This document shows positions 52,787 to 62,862 of a DNA stretch of 64,000 bases, piece after piece (position 1 is the stretch's first letter; the number at the start of each line of letters is the position of its first letter). The translations under genes were made by a program, and so were the position numbers. The DNA is from Rothia dentocariosa ATCC 17931 (GTDB taxonomy: Bacteria > Actinomycetota > Actinomycetes > Actinomycetales > Micrococcaceae), in NCBI RefSeq assembly GCF_000164695.2, contig NC_014643.1, forward strand, positions 1,488,001-1,552,000. The letters run 5' to 3'. The notes beneath the pieces are model-generated. The model was not told where the DNA came from and made no database searches. It saw nothing but the letters and a program-made list of their open reading frames with translations.

Positions 52787-54655
52787 CTATCCGAGGAGTT
52801 CCGAGAGTTCCAGCCAGCGCATCTCTAGCTCGTCGATCTCATCCTGAAGCGCCTGCTGTTTTTGCCCCAGGTCGGCAAGCCCGGCGTAATCGGCGGGGTC
52901 GTGTATGCTCATCTGCTCGGAGAGCTTGCTCTGTTCCTCGCCCAATTTTCCGAGGCGACGCTCAATCGCGGCGGATTCCTTCTGTGCCGCGCGTGCCTGT
53001 GCCCCCGATACTTTCGGCGTGCTCTTAGGGCCAGAGTCCGTTGGTTCAGCTTGGCCACCAGAAACCGAAGAATCGTTCTTTTTCGTTGGGGCGGATGCAC
53101 CGCCCGTAACACCAGCGGCAGAACCGCCCCGACCCGCTGCGGAAAGTGCCAAATATTCGTCCACCCCACCGGGCAGATGCCGGAAGGAACCGTCAATCAC
53201 CGCATACTGCTGATCGGTCACACGCTCCATGAGGTAACGGTCGTGAGAAACTACCAGCAGAGTACCGGGCCAGGTATCGAGCAGATCCTCCATCGCCGCC
53301 AGCATATCGGTATCCAGGTCGTTTGAAGGCTCGTCCAGAATCAGTACATTCGGCTCGTCCAAGAGAATGAGCATGAGCTGTAGTCGTCGTTTCTGCCCAC
53401 CCGAAAGATCTTTCACCGGGGTAGAAAGCTGTGCGCTCGTAAAACCTAGTCGTTCCAACATCTGCGAGGGCGACATCTCTTTGCCGTCGGCTATATAGCT
53501 GCGCTTCTTGCGACCGATCACATCAGATACGCGGTCGTTCTCAACCTCTTTCAGCTCATCCAGCTGCTGGGTGAGGGTGGCAACCTTGACGGTCTTACCA
53601 CGTTTCACGCGCCCCTCGGTTGGTTCCAGAGAACCGGTGACCAAGGCAAGCAGGGTAGATTTTCCGGCACCGTTCACGCCCAAAATACCGGTGCGCTCAC
53701 CCGGCGCAATCCTCCAAGTTACGCGACGCAGCACCTCACGTTTGCCGTCGGGCAGCGAAGAATCCTCAAAGGTGACCGAGACGTTCTCAAGATCCACCAC
53801 GTCCTTACCCAAACGGGAAACCGCCATCTGCTTGAGTTCCACGGTATTACGTACCGGCGGCACATCGGCAATCAGCGCATTCGCCGCATCAATACGGAAC
53901 TTCGGCTTCGAGGTGCGCGCCGGGGCACCGCGACGCAGCCACGCCAGCTCTTTGCGCATCAGGTTCTGGCGCTTTGCCTCCGCGGCGGCCGCCTGCCGAT
54001 CGCGCTCCACACGCTGCAGAACGTAAGCCGCATACCCGCCTTCAAAAGGTTCCACGATATTATCGTGAACCTCCCAGGTGTCGGTACTGACTTCATCAAG
54101 AAACCAGCGGTCGTGAGTGACCACCAGCAGACCGCCCGCGTTCTTGCTCCAGCGGCTTTTCAGATGATGCGCAAGCCATGTAATCGCCTGCACGTCCAGG
54201 TGGTTAGTGGGCTCGTCCAGCATGAGCACATCCCATTCCTGTATCAGCAGAGCCGCCAGAGCCACGCGGCGACGCTGCCCACCCGAGAGTGAAGAAACCG
54301 GCGCATCCCAGGGCAGGTCAGACACCAAACCCGCAATAACATCACGAATACGCGGCTGCGAGGCCCACTCATACTCCGGAGTATCGCCCACCAGAGCATA
54401 ACCGACCGTATGGGAAGCGTTGAGAACGTCGGACTGATCCAGATACCCGATGCGCGTGCCACCGCGCGCCGTCACGCGCCCGGAGTCCGGTTCAAGACGC
54501 CCCGCCAGAATCTTCATGAGTGTGGATTTACCGTCACCGTTGCGACCCACAATGCCGATGCGGTCGCCCTCATTAATGCCGACGGTCACCCCCTCGAAAA
54601 TAGTGCGGGTAGGGAACTGAAGGTGCAGCGCTTCGCCGCCAAGTAAATGTGCCAC
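52787..54655 (-). CDS. ABC-F family ATPase
   Basis: A soluble tandem ABC protein that acts on the ribosome (EttA/Uup group). Domain 1: GRNGDGKST, LSGGQRRRVALAALL and LMLDEPTNHLD; linker with KRQNLMRKELAWLRRGAPART; domain 2: GVNGAGKST, LSGGQKRRLQL and LILDEPSNDLD. The C-terminal coiled coil (KLGEEQSKLSEQMS, then ELEMRWLELSELL) fits Uup. The GTG at 54655 begins the conserved MAHLLG-type start; upstream residues have no homology. Length 622. Confidence 0.92.
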   Translation of the reverse strand: MAHLLGGEALHLQFPTRTIFEGVTVGINEGDRIGIVGRNGDGKSTLMKILAGRLEPDSGRVTARGGTRIGYLDQSDVLNASHTVGYALVGDTPEYEWASQPRIRDVIAGLVSDLPWDAPVSSLSGGQRRRVALAALLIQEWDVLMLDEPTNHLDVQAITWLAHHLKSRWSKNAGGLLVVTHDRWFLDEVSTDTWEVHDNIVEPFEGGYAAYVLQRVERDRQAAAAEAKRQNLMRKELAWLRRGAPARTSKPKFRIDAANALIADVPPVRNTVELKQMAVSRLGKDVVDLENVSVTFEDSSLPDGKREVLRRVTWRIAPGERTGILGVNGAGKSTLLALVTGSLEPTEGRVKRGKTVKVATLTQQLDELKEVENDRVSDVIGRKKRSYIADGKEMSPSQMLERLGFTSAQLSTPVKDLSGGQKRRLQLMLILLDEPNVLILDEPSNDLDTDMLAAMEDLLDTWPGTLLVVSHDRYLMERVTDQQYAVIDGSFRHLPGGVDEYLALSAAGRGGSAAGVTGGASAPTKKNDSSVSGGQAEPTDSGPKSTPKVSGAQARAAQKESAAIERRLGKLGEEQSKLSEQMSIHDPADYAGLADLGQKQQALQDEIDELEMRWLELSELLG

Positions 54656-54893
54656 ATATCCAGGGTAACGCCTGACTCCCACACGCCTGGAAGCCTTCGT
54701 ATAAATCCGGCGAAAACCACGCCGGTGAGAGATAAATCCCAGGGTATCTGAGGCACCACAGGCACCGCATGAACACAAAAATTAGGGCTTCCCAAGGGCA
54801 CAGAGTGGCGTGTGTGAGAACGCTGCTATTTTTGCTACACTATGGAGTATCCGTTTCTTTGTCCGTCAATCCGACGGGTGTTCATGCGGATAA

Positions 54894-54964
54894 TCCGCCA
54901 TGGTGTAATGGCAGCACAGCGGCCTTTGAAGCCGTTTGTCTAGGTTCGAATCCTGGTGGCGGAG
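54894..54964 (+). tRNA. tRNA-Gln, anticodon UUG
   Basis: Acceptor TCCGCCA/TGGCGGA, anticodon loop CTTTGAA with anticodon UUG, T loop TTCGAAT, G73. Normal class I form, CCA not encoded. It sits 58 nt before glmU, divergent from the ABC-F gene. A TACACT at about 54835 may be its -10. Confidence 0.94.
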
Positions 54965-55022
54965 CGAATAGTTCGGGGGTAGACTTCCGGCTATATCCCA
55001 CACCTAACAAGGAGACATCTAG

Positions 55023-56465
55023 GTGAACGCAGAAAATCGGAAGGCACCTTCGGCTGTTATTGTTTTGGCTGCGGGAGCTGGCACTCGTATGAAATCTGCT
55101 ACCCCCAAAGTTATGCACGCGATAGGCGGCCGTTCCATGGTGGAACACGCCGTAGCTGCCGCCCGAGACCTAGACCCCCAGCGTCTAGCCGTTGTAGTGC
55201 GGCACCAGCGTGATAAGGTAGCCCAGCATATTCTTGACTTTGATGCCCAGGTCACTATTGTCGATCAGGACGATATTCCCGGCACCGGTCGAGCCGTCGA
55301 AGTCGGTCTTAATGCCCTCGATAATTCCGATCTCGTTGATGGTACCGTGTTGGTCACCTACGGCGACGTACCCCTGCTTCGCGCCGAAACTCTGCGCGAA
55401 CTGATGGACTTCCACGAAGAGGGACGCAACGCCGTTACCGTGCTCACCACCAATATCGAAGAGCCCGGTGCCTACGGGCGCATCGTGCGCGACCAAGCGG
55501 GCGAAGTTACCGCCATTGTGGAGGCCAAAGACGCAACCCCCCAAGAGCTGGCGATTACCGAAATCAACTCGGGTATCTACGCTTTCGACGCCAAGGTTCT
55601 GCGCGAAGCCCTGCTAGAGGTCACGACCGACAACGCACAGGGCGAAAAATATATTACCGATGTGCTGGCTATAGCCCGCGATAAAGGGCACCGAACCGCC
55701 GCCCTCGCTATTGAGGATCGCTGGGAGGTTGAAGGCGCGAACGACCGCGTACAGCTCGCGCAGCTTGGGCGTAAACTCAACGAACGCATCCTGGAAAAAC
55801 ATATGCGTAACGGTGTAACTATCGTGGACCCCCACAACACCTGGATCGACGTAACCGTTACCCTTGAAAACGATACAACTCTGCTGCCCGGCGTGCAGCT
55901 GCACGGGACAACATCGGTCGCCACCGGTGCAACTATTGGTCCGGACACAACCCTGACCGATATGACTATCGAAACCGGCGCAACCGTCATTCGCAGCCAC
56001 GGTTTCGGCGCGACCATCGGCGAAAACGCCACCGTGGGTCCCTTCTCATACCTGCGCCCCGGTACCGTTCTGGGCGCGAACTCAAAACTCGGTGCCTTCT
56101 GCGAAGCCAAGAACTCACAGATCGGCCAGGACGCCAAGGTACCCCACCTCACCTACGTAGGGGATGCCGAAATCGGCGAAGGCGCCAATATTGGTGCGGG
56201 ATCCATCTTCGCTAACTACAACGGGGTTACTAAAAACCGAACCGTTATCGGCGCGCATACCCGCATGGGGTCGGGCGGCATCTACGTGGCACCTGTCACC
56301 GTTGGAGACGGCGCATATTCTGGTGCGGGAGCCCTGATCCGCAAGGATGTTCCGGCGGGCGCGCTCGCTATTTCTGAGACTTCCCAGCGCAATATTGATG
56401 ACTGGGTTCTAAAAAATCGTGAAGGAACCGAGTCTGCACAGGCTGCTGAGGCCGCGCAGGAGTAG
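55023..56465 (+). CDS. glmU: Bifunctional UDP-GlcNAc pyrophosphorylase/GlcN-1-P acetyltransferase
   Basis: Makes UDP-GlcNAc for peptidoglycan and surface glycans. N-terminal uridyltransferase: LAAGAGTRMKSATPK, then LVTYGDVPLL and EINSGIYAFD. The C-terminal left-handed helix, YLRPGTVLGANSKLGAFCEAKNS with the catalytic His in AKVPHLTYVGDAEIG, and KNRTVIGAHTRMGSG follow. Length 480. AAGGAG at 55010-55015 supports the GTG start. Paired with prs, as in mycobacteria. Confidence 0.97.
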   Translation: MNAENRKAPSAVIVLAAGAGTRMKSATPKVMHAIGGRSMVEHAVAAARDLDPQRLAVVVRHQRDKVAQHILDFDAQVTIVDQDDIPGTGRAVEVGLNALDNSDLVDGTVLVTYGDVPLLRAETLRELMDFHEEGRNAVTVLTTNIEEPGAYGRIVRDQAGEVTAIVEAKDATPQELAITEINSGIYAFDAKVLREALLEVTTDNAQGEKYITDVLAIARDKGHRTAALAIEDRWEVEGANDRVQLAQLGRKLNERILEKHMRNGVTIVDPHNTWIDVTVTLENDTTLLPGVQLHGTTSVATGATIGPDTTLTDMTIETGATVIRSHGFGATIGENATVGPFSYLRPGTVLGANSKLGAFCEAKNSQIGQDAKVPHLTYVGDAEIGEGANIGAGSIFANYNGVTKNRTVIGAHTRMGSGGIYVAPVTVGDGAYSGAGALIRKDVPAGALAISETSQRNIDDWVLKNREGTESAQAAEAAQE

Positions 56466-56504
56466 TTTTCACACACCGAGTTCACAAGGAAAGCGAACAC
56501 AATC

Positions 56505-57491
56505 ATGTCTAGCGAGATTACCAATCCTGGGATGCGTAAAATGGCAGTGGTGTCCGGGCGGGCGCATCCGGAACTAGCCGAAGAAATCGCTGCTGAACTG
56601 GGGCATGACCTGCTGCCGACCTCTGCGTATACCTTCGCCAACGGTGAGACCTATGTGCGCTTCGAGGAATCTGTGCGCGGCGCCGATGCTTTCGTGATTC
56701 AGTCGCACCCGGCACCCATCAACGAATGGCTGATGGAACAGATGATTATGATCGATGCGCTCAAACGTGCCTCCGCCCGCTCGATTACCGTAGTTTCGCC
56801 TTTCTACCCTTATGCCCGCCAGGATAAGAAGCATAAGGGACGTGAGCCTATTTCGGCTCGTCTGATTGCCGATCTGTACAAGACCGCTGGCGCGGACCGT
56901 CTGATGTGCGTCGATCTGCATACTTCGCAGATTCAGGGTTTCTTTGATGGTCCGCTCGACCACCTCTTCGCTATTCCAGTTCTAGCGAATTATATTCGCG
57001 GGCGCGTTGAGAACCCCGAGAACGTGACCGTCGTTTCCCCGGATACCGGTCGTGTACGCGTGGCTGAGCATTGGGCTGCTCTGCTCGGCGGTGCCCCTTT
57101 GGCCTTCGTGCATAAGACACGCGATATTAACGTGCCGAATCACGCCGTCTCGAAAACCGTCGTGGGCGACGTTGAAGGGCGTTCCTGCGTACTGATCGAC
57201 GATATGATCGATACCGGCGGAACCATTGCTGGCGCGGTTAAGGTTCTGAAGGATAAGGGCGCGAAAGAAGTCATTATCGCGGCAACCCACCCCGTATTTT
57301 CCGGTGAAGCCGTCGATATCCTTTCCGGATGCGGTGCCTCCGAAGTGGTTGTCACTAACACGCTGCCCGTGCCTGCCGAGAAGTCTTTCGATAATCTGAC
57401 GGTTCTATCGATTGCTCCGCTGATAGCACGTGCTATCCGTGAGGTTTTCGACGAAGGATCCGTGACCAACATATTCAACGATCACGCCTAA
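56505..57491 (+). CDS. prs: Ribose-phosphate pyrophosphokinase
   Basis: Makes PRPP for nucleotides, histidine, tryptophan and arabinan precursors. Motifs: YARQDKKHKGREPISARL, VDLHTSQIQGFFDGPLDHL and the PRPP loop VLIDDMIDTGGTI. Length 328. AAGGA upstream of ATG 56505. It follows glmU by 39 nt, one operon. In relatives rplY and pth often follow, but here a pair of terminators ends the unit. Confidence 0.96.
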   Translation: MSSEITNPGMRKMAVVSGRAHPELAEEIAAELGHDLLPTSAYTFANGETYVRFEESVRGADAFVIQSHPAPINEWLMEQMIMIDALKRASARSITVVSPFYPYARQDKKHKGREPISARLIADLYKTAGADRLMCVDLHTSQIQGFFDGPLDHLFAIPVLANYIRGRVENPENVTVVSPDTGRVRVAEHWAALLGGAPLAFVHKTRDINVPNHAVSKTVVGDVEGRSCVLIDDMIDTGGTIAGAVKVLKDKGAKEVIIAATHPVFSGEAVDILSGCGASEVVVTNTLPVPAEKSFDNLTVLSIAPLIARAIREVFDEGSVTNIFNDHA

Positions 57492-57510
57492 ATCGTATAT
57501 ATCGCATTAA

Positions 57511-57545
57511 CCCCGTGGCCGAGCTTCGACAGTTCGGACACGGGG
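57511..57545 (+). terminator. Hairpin ending the glmU-prs unit
   Basis: 7-bp GC stem (57511-57517 with 57539-57545) with an inner stem; then a T-containing stretch. Confidence 0.65.
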
Positions 57546-57566
57546 TGATGTTATTGGGCCCAGAAA

Positions 57567-57608
57567 AATGTCCCCGTCTGAGAACGCTAGCGCTCAGACG
57601 GGGACATT
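57567..57608. terminator. Strong terminator between prs and the phosphatase gene
   Basis: Perfect 16-bp stem (57567-57582 with 57593-57608). On the minus strand it is followed by a T run and ends the large phosphatase transcript. Confidence 0.85.
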
Positions 57609-57645
57609 AACTACTTAGAGGCTATGCACCTCATAATCTGCTGTT

Positions 57646-60390
57646 TTAGTTCTGCACCTGTGCCTGCGAGAGCCACGGCAGAATCTCGAAGAGCGAGTTT
57701 TCAATCTCATCGACCGCAATGCGTGCCGCCTCTTTACCCTGACGGTACGGATCACCAATGTTATCGCTTGAGCGCGGTGCTTGATTATGGCTGTACAGGT
57801 ATGAGATCGGTTCTGCCTCGGAACCGACTTCTTGCTTCAGGTTAGCTACCTGCTTGATGAGATGAACCTTATGGTGGTACTGCGGCCATTCGCGGATAAT
57901 CCAATCGGCGTGTTCCGCCTCCGCCACCAGGATCAGGGTAGCGCGTTCCACCATGTCTTCAGTGAGCTGCTTGGCGCGGTACCCGGAAATATCGTAGCCG
58001 CGCTCGTCAAGCTGTTTACCCACGTGACGGTATACGCGCGAGCCCGAAAGTGCCGAAGTTCCGGCGCTGGTGAAAATCCAGTCATCGGTCAGACCGTATT
58101 CTTCGGAGAGCTGGCTTGCAATAATCTCTGCCGCCGCACTGCGCGCTACGTTCCCGGTACACACGAAGACCGCTTCCATAGGCCCCTGGAGCCGGGGAGC
58201 GAGCCTGCGCCTGCGCACCACGCCCGAGCGAACTTCGCCCGGCGCGAGCTTAAACGGAGAAGCATGGGATGCTGCGCGTTTTACGGGACGCACGGAAGCT
58301 GTCGGATGCACAGATGCCTGAGCAGGAGCCGAACGGAAACCCGTCGGCTGGGCTGCTGACTGGGCACTCTGCGTATCCGTATCCTGCGCATCCTGGGCGG
58401 AAGTGGAGAGCGCGTTGTTTGCGCCATCACGCACCTTCAAGGTCTGGTGAGTGGGCCGCGAGAGCTCTGTGCGGGTGTTCTCGTTAGAAGTGGAACGAGC
58501 ATTATCACGCTGAGCAAGTTTTCGCGCCAGCTGAGCCTGATTCTGCTCGCGCTGCTCTCGTTCAGACTGAGTCTGCTCGTTCTGCTGCCCGGCATTGGAT
58601 TCTTCAGCGCGCGTGCGTTGAGCCTGTTCCTCTCGGCGACGGCGAGCCTCTAGACGTTGACGGTGAACTTCCGCGCGTTCACGTTCGCGCCGGGCCGCTT
58701 CATCTTCCTGGCGCTGCGTTTCCTCTGTCTGAGACTGCTGATTTTCTCCACTGTGAAGATTCAGTTCTTCCTGCGCGCGGCGAATGGCGATTGCCTCTTT
58801 ACGGGTCTGCGGCTTATACCCAGGCTGCAGAAGCTTCTCCATATCGAAGCCCGCGAACTCGGGCTTGTTCGCAAGTTTCTCGCTGATAGAGGGTTCGCTC
58901 TGCTTTTGCCTCGTTGGAATATCCTCCGGGGTCTGCTTGGATGTTGCCGGAAGGCTATTCCACGGATTAGCGGCAGCAGACTTTTTCTGGGGTGTGGGAA
59001 TGCTGTTCCACGGGTTATGGGTTGCTGCTGTAGATGCCGTTGCCGTGCTCTGCTGTTGAGTCTGTTGCTGGGGAGTTTCAGGCTTTTTATGAGTCTGAGC
59101 ATCTTGGCGTGCGCGAGCCTGCGCCGCAGCAACAATTTTGGCGGGGGAGTAGCCAGGGTCGGACTGCGCAAGATGCGACTGAACCGGCTTAGACTGCACA
59201 GAGGAACGCGAAGCTACTTCAGCGGGCCTTGGCTGTTGGTGGATCCTTCGCTGCGGTTGATGTGCCTGGGCGCGCTGCTGGGTGGGCTGGCTCTGGTTCT
59301 GCTGCGCCGATGAAGGACTCTGCTGGCGCTGCGCCATTTGCTCATTTGCTTGACGCGCAAGGTTGGTGCGCACCGTATTCTTCAAGGCAGCATTCCGAGC
59401 TGCAGGGTTCTTGGCAATCGAATTCTTGGGGCGTACCTTTTTTGCGCCGGTTGTTTTTGCGGATGCGGTGCGCGCCTGAGCTGACCTCTGCGGCGCTGTG
59501 CCAGACTTGGGGCGCTTGTTCTGCGCCGCAGCTGCGCCGGGTGCTTGTGAACGAGACGAGGTGGAACGCTGGGTTATGGGTATCCGCGCGGTCTTCGGGC
59601 GCGGAGAATTCGTGCGCGCAGCAGTATTTTCCACGCGAGGAGTCTGCTGCTGAGATTTATGCTGTTTTGCGTAACGCTGTGCCGCAGCCTGCACATCGTT
59701 GGTATCCATGAGAACCGTTTGATCCAGCTCTGCGCTGTTCGTGGTCGGCTTGGTAATCTGCTGCTCTGGCTTCTTTTTATGCTTTGAAATCTTGCCGTGG
59801 AATTCGCCGATGTTAATCGACCTAGTTTTCCGAACCATCGGGCTTGACTGCGTCTGCGGTGCCGCCTGAGAATTTTTACGGTTGCCGCCCACGGAACGCT
59901 GTGCCCCCGTAGCGGAAGAAAGTATGCTCGCGGCACGGCGGCGAGCATCGGCTGCCTGCTGCGCCCGCCTCTCTGCGGCCTGTTTTTCAGCTGCAGCACG
60001 TTCTGCAGCACGCCGTTCTTCTGCTTCGGCGACCGCAATATCGCGTGCCGCGCGTATGTTAATGCTGGATGTTACCGGCCCAGTGTGATGCAAACCCTGG
60101 GAGCGAGATTCGTCCTCTCGCGCTTTCCTCTTTTGAGCTGCGAGCGAGCGTACTTCTTGTGGAAGATCCTGTGACCTACGGGAAGCGCTGCGTGCGGAAC
60201 GTTGGGGCAGGTCATGTCGCGCGCTCAAACGTGCGACCCCGTCCTGAAGGGAAGACCTTGAGGATTCCCCTGCTCGGCGGCGTCCGGAAGCGGTATCGGC
60301 GGAGGGGGACTCACGGTTATCCTGCCCGGCAGGTACACCAGAGTCAGACAGATATTTGTCCCTGAGGGACTGAATATTAAAAATTCCCAT
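57646..60390 (-). CDS. Giant disordered protein fused to a low-molecular-weight tyrosine phosphatase
   Basis: The final 177 residues are a full LMW-PTP domain: the P-loop MEAVFVCTGNVARSAA has Cys744 and Arg750 of CX5R, and the general acid is D880 in the DPYRQG motif. The preceding 737 residues are Gln/Arg/Ala/Ser-rich low complexity (many QQT, RRR, AARR and Pro), without membrane span or known domain. Frame is continuous, so this is one gene, not two, though an internal ATG (codon 738) could give a phosphatase-only product. ATG 60390 has AAAGG upstream. Such phosphatases dephosphorylate capsule-linked tyrosine kinases; a polysaccharide operon begins 340 nt away. Confidence 0.88.
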   Translation of the reverse strand: MGIFNIQSLRDKYLSDSGVPAGQDNRESPSADTASGRRRAGESSRSSLQDGVARLSARHDLPQRSARSASRRSQDLPQEVRSLAAQKRKAREDESRSQGLHHTGPVTSSINIRAARDIAVAEAEERRAAERAAAEKQAAERRAQQAADARRRAASILSSATGAQRSVGGNRKNSQAAPQTQSSPMVRKTRSINIGEFHGKISKHKKKPEQQITKPTTNSAELDQTVLMDTNDVQAAAQRYAKQHKSQQQTPRVENTAARTNSPRPKTARIPITQRSTSSRSQAPGAAAAQNKRPKSGTAPQRSAQARTASAKTTGAKKVRPKNSIAKNPAARNAALKNTVRTNLARQANEQMAQRQQSPSSAQQNQSQPTQQRAQAHQPQRRIHQQPRPAEVASRSSVQSKPVQSHLAQSDPGYSPAKIVAAAQARARQDAQTHKKPETPQQQTQQQSTATASTAATHNPWNSIPTPQKKSAAANPWNSLPATSKQTPEDIPTRQKQSEPSISEKLANKPEFAGFDMEKLLQPGYKPQTRKEAIAIRRAQEELNLHSGENQQSQTEETQRQEDEAARRERERAEVHRQRLEARRRREEQAQRTRAEESNAGQQNEQTQSEREQREQNQAQLARKLAQRDNARSTSNENTRTELSRPTHQTLKVRDGANNALSTSAQDAQDTDTQSAQSAAQPTGFRSAPAQASVHPTASVRPVKRAASHASPFKLAPGEVRSGVVRRRRLAPRLQGPMEAVFVCTGNVARSAAAEIIASQLSEEYGLTDDWIFTSAGTSALSGSRVYRHVGKQLDERGYDISGYRAKQLTEDMVERATLILVAEAEHADWIIREWPQYHHKVHLIKQVANLKQEVGSEAEPISYLYSHNQAPRSSDNIGDPYRQGKEAARIAVDEIENSLFEILPWLSQAQVQN

Positions 60391-60733
60391 GGATACCTTT
60401 CAGAGTCTCGGACGCTCCAGAAGCGCATTGCATTGCCTCCAGGGCAGGGCTACTCACCTATTATTTTACCTGTAGAACACAATTTGTCAGTCTTTGGAGG
60501 GTTCCTAGCGTGTATCTCGATGTTGTGTTAGGCACGAGCAGAGTACACGACGGTAGTGTTTACTCGGATAAATTTTCGCGAAAAAACTATGTATCATAAT
60601 ACGTCTTATACGCCGCAAAGATTAAGTAGAAATATGCATAATCTGAAAATAATCCTGATCTGCATGCTAAAATCTACATACGTATTTTACGTGTATTTTT
60701 ATAGGCGCCTGCCGTTTCACGAAAGCACAATTC
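60391..60733. other. AT-rich divergent promoter region
   Basis: About 340 nt between divergent genes, AT-rich. Possible -10-like CATAAT near 60594. The one short frame here overlaps the next gene and lacks a ribosome binding site. Confidence 0.4.
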
Positions 60734-61732
60734 ATGAAATTCCTCACCGCACTGCGGACTGAACTGGGGCAGCTAAGCTATTCACTCAAAGCTCGTAAAA
60801 CCCCTCAACAATGGCGAGATCAATACGCCGCAATTCGTGGTATCCGCATTTTTAACACGCCATCTATACACTATCGAGGCCTCCGTACAGAAGTATGGGG
60901 TATTGCGATGGTTAAAGATGAAATAGATATTTTGCCTTCTGTTATTGACCATATGTTTCAACAGGGAGTACATCGGCTGCTTATTGCGGATAATCTTTCG
61001 CATGATGGTACCCGGGAATATATTCGTGAAAGATCAACTCACGACTCTAGAATTATCTATGCTGAAGATAATTACATTCCGTATGTACAATCCGAGAAAA
61101 TGACGTGGTTAGCGCATCTGGCCTGGCGATACGGTGCGCGATGGGTTATTCCTTTCGATGCAGACGAATTTTGGTATGCGCCTTCAGATACGCTCGCAAA
61201 ATTTTTACAGACCTGCCAAAGCTCGGTAATTTATGCCGGATTCCATCATTCGGTACCTGTCACGGAGAACCCGAGTGATGTTATCAACACGGAACTTGTG
61301 ATGGATACGGCAGATTCCTTCCCCGGGAAGGTGGCCTTTCGTGCCCATCCTTTTGCTGTTGTGGTACGTGGTAACCACGAAGTATGCCGTTTAGGCGCTC
61401 ATGAACGTTCCTTTGAGATCGTGCATGTGCAGTATCGGGGGGCTGCTCAGATTACGCGAAAAGTTCGGCAAGGGGCCGCTAGTGCTGTGAGCACAGGCCG
61501 AGACGCCACAGTGGTTACTCCGCATTGGCTTGCTGGCAGTAAGCTCAGCGATAGCGAGATTCAAGAGGTATGGACCAATATCTCTCACGGTCTGCCGGAT
61601 GATCGCATCCAGTTCAAAGCTGAAGGTCCTATGGCGCGCGGAAAATTTTTGCGGTGGAAAAGCTGGAACGAAGACGGTTCCTTGAACAAATTCTCTTCTG
61701 ATGCCTCAGGTAATGCTGGGGGCTCATCATGA
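60734..61732 (+). CDS. GT2-like glycosyltransferase (glycosyl transferase family 2, type 4)
   Basis: A 332-residue transferase. WGIAMVKDEIDILPSVIDHM is the family start; LIADNLSHDGTREYI and the metal-binding PFDADEFWY follow. The middle contains NHEVCRLG and PHWLAGSKLS regions typical of the Glyco_tranf_2_4 group, which often build exopolysaccharides. The last four bases overlap the acyltransferase start (ATGA). ATG 60734 has no strong ribosome binding site. Confidence 0.88.
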   Translation: MKFLTALRTELGQLSYSLKARKTPQQWRDQYAAIRGIRIFNTPSIHYRGLRTEVWGIAMVKDEIDILPSVIDHMFQQGVHRLLIADNLSHDGTREYIRERSTHDSRIIYAEDNYIPYVQSEKMTWLAHLAWRYGARWVIPFDADEFWYAPSDTLAKFLQTCQSSVIYAGFHHSVPVTENPSDVINTELVMDTADSFPGKVAFRAHPFAVVVRGNHEVCRLGAHERSFEIVHVQYRGAAQITRKVRQGAASAVSTGRDATVVTPHWLAGSKLSDSEIQEVWTNISHGLPDDRIQFKAEGPMARGKFLRWKSWNEDGSLNKFSSDASGNAGGSS

Positions 61733-62856
61733 GTAAAGAATCTGCACCCGTTATGGCAGGAGTACCCAGTACTAGGTACGTTATGCTGGATAGCCTGACA
61801 ATTTTGCGGGGTCCGGCTGCGCTATTCGTCTTTTTCTACCATACGAGGTGGGCGCATGTGGTTCCTAGCGCATCCGTGGGATATGTAGGAGTCGCATTGT
61901 TCTTCGTGCTTTCGGGCTTTGTGCTGACCTGGTCGTATAAGCCCGCCGACGGAGCCAAGAAATTCTACCTGCGTCGATTTGCGCGTGTATACCCGCTGCA
62001 CCTTTTCTTCTTTGCACTTGCCTTGGCAATTCTCGTCCTGACTCAGGAAGCCCCATCTGCGGGTGCTACATTAAGCAACCTGATTCTGCTCCACACCTGG
62101 GTGCCGAATTGGGACTATATTTTTTCGGTCAATGGGGTGAGCTGGTCTTTAGGCTGCGAGGCTTTTTTCTATGCCTGTACTCCGCTCGTGTTGGGGTGGC
62201 TCAGCCGCCGCTCCCCGAAGGCGGGATATCCCGTTTTGGCGGGTTGGTTCCTGCTGACGGCGGCGGTGGCGAGCGCTATAGCACTTACCTCTAATTACGC
62301 CGATGTTGTGGTGTACGCTAACCCGTTGCTTCGTTCGGGTGAGTTCGCCTTAGGCATGCTCTTAGGGCTGCTGGCGCTTAAAGTTCGTGACGGCGATTTA
62401 GCGATGCCACGGATACGTACCTGGCAACTGTGTGCGGTAACAGCACTTGCTTTAGCCGGGATTTCTGGTGTTTCTAAAGTTAGTTTGCCGCAGACCATCA
62501 ACGGGTTTGTTCTTGACCCGGTATGGTTCTTGCTGATTGGGATGTTTGCGCTTCACGATATACAGCGCGCGCAATCGCATCATCAGGTTGGTGCGCCGGT
62601 GCCGGGGAATTGGATACGCCGCTCTCTCGTGTATTTCGGTGAGGTGAGTTTTGCCTTCTATCTGGTCCATGAAATTGTTATTTTCCGATTCATCAAGACC
62701 TCTTTAGGTCGCGATATGATTCGCGTGGATGCACGGGGAATCTTGATGATGCTCATAATCTTGGTGATTTCTATACTTGCAGCGATTATTGCGCATCATG
62801 CGATCGAACGTCCCGCACGTATTATGATTCTCAAGGCTTCCACCCGTACCCTGTGA
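61729..62856 (+). CDS. Acyltransferase family 3 (OafA/ExoZ type)
   Basis: A polytopic enzyme of ~10 spans that O-acylates surface sugars. SLTILRGPAALFVFFYH (His of the active site), GYVGVALFFVLSGFVLTWSY, FYLRRFARVYPLHLFFF, and NGVSWSLGCEAFFYACTPLVL are family blocks. Length 375. Translationally coupled to the preceding glycosyltransferase and followed after 6 nt by the ABC gene, so this is a compact operon. Confidence 0.92.
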   Translation: MSKESAPVMAGVPSTRYVMLDSLTILRGPAALFVFFYHTRWAHVVPSASVGYVGVALFFVLSGFVLTWSYKPADGAKKFYLRRFARVYPLHLFFFALALAILVLTQEAPSAGATLSNLILLHTWVPNWDYIFSVNGVSWSLGCEAFFYACTPLVLGWLSRRSPKAGYPVLAGWFLLTAAVASAIALTSNYADVVVYANPLLRSGEFALGMLLGLLALKVRDGDLAMPRIRTWQLCAVTALALAGISGVSKVSLPQTINGFVLDPVWFLLIGMFALHDIQRAQSHHQVGAPVPGNWIRRSLVYFGEVSFAFYLVHEIVIFRFIKTSLGRDMIRVDARGILMMLIILVISILAAIIAHHAIERPARIMILKASTRTL

Positions 62857-62862
62857 GGTTTG

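Noticed and set aside
60556..60762. 68-codon frame upstream of the glycosyltransferase at 60734
   Set aside because: It overlaps the start of that gene, has no ribosome binding site and looks AT-driven.
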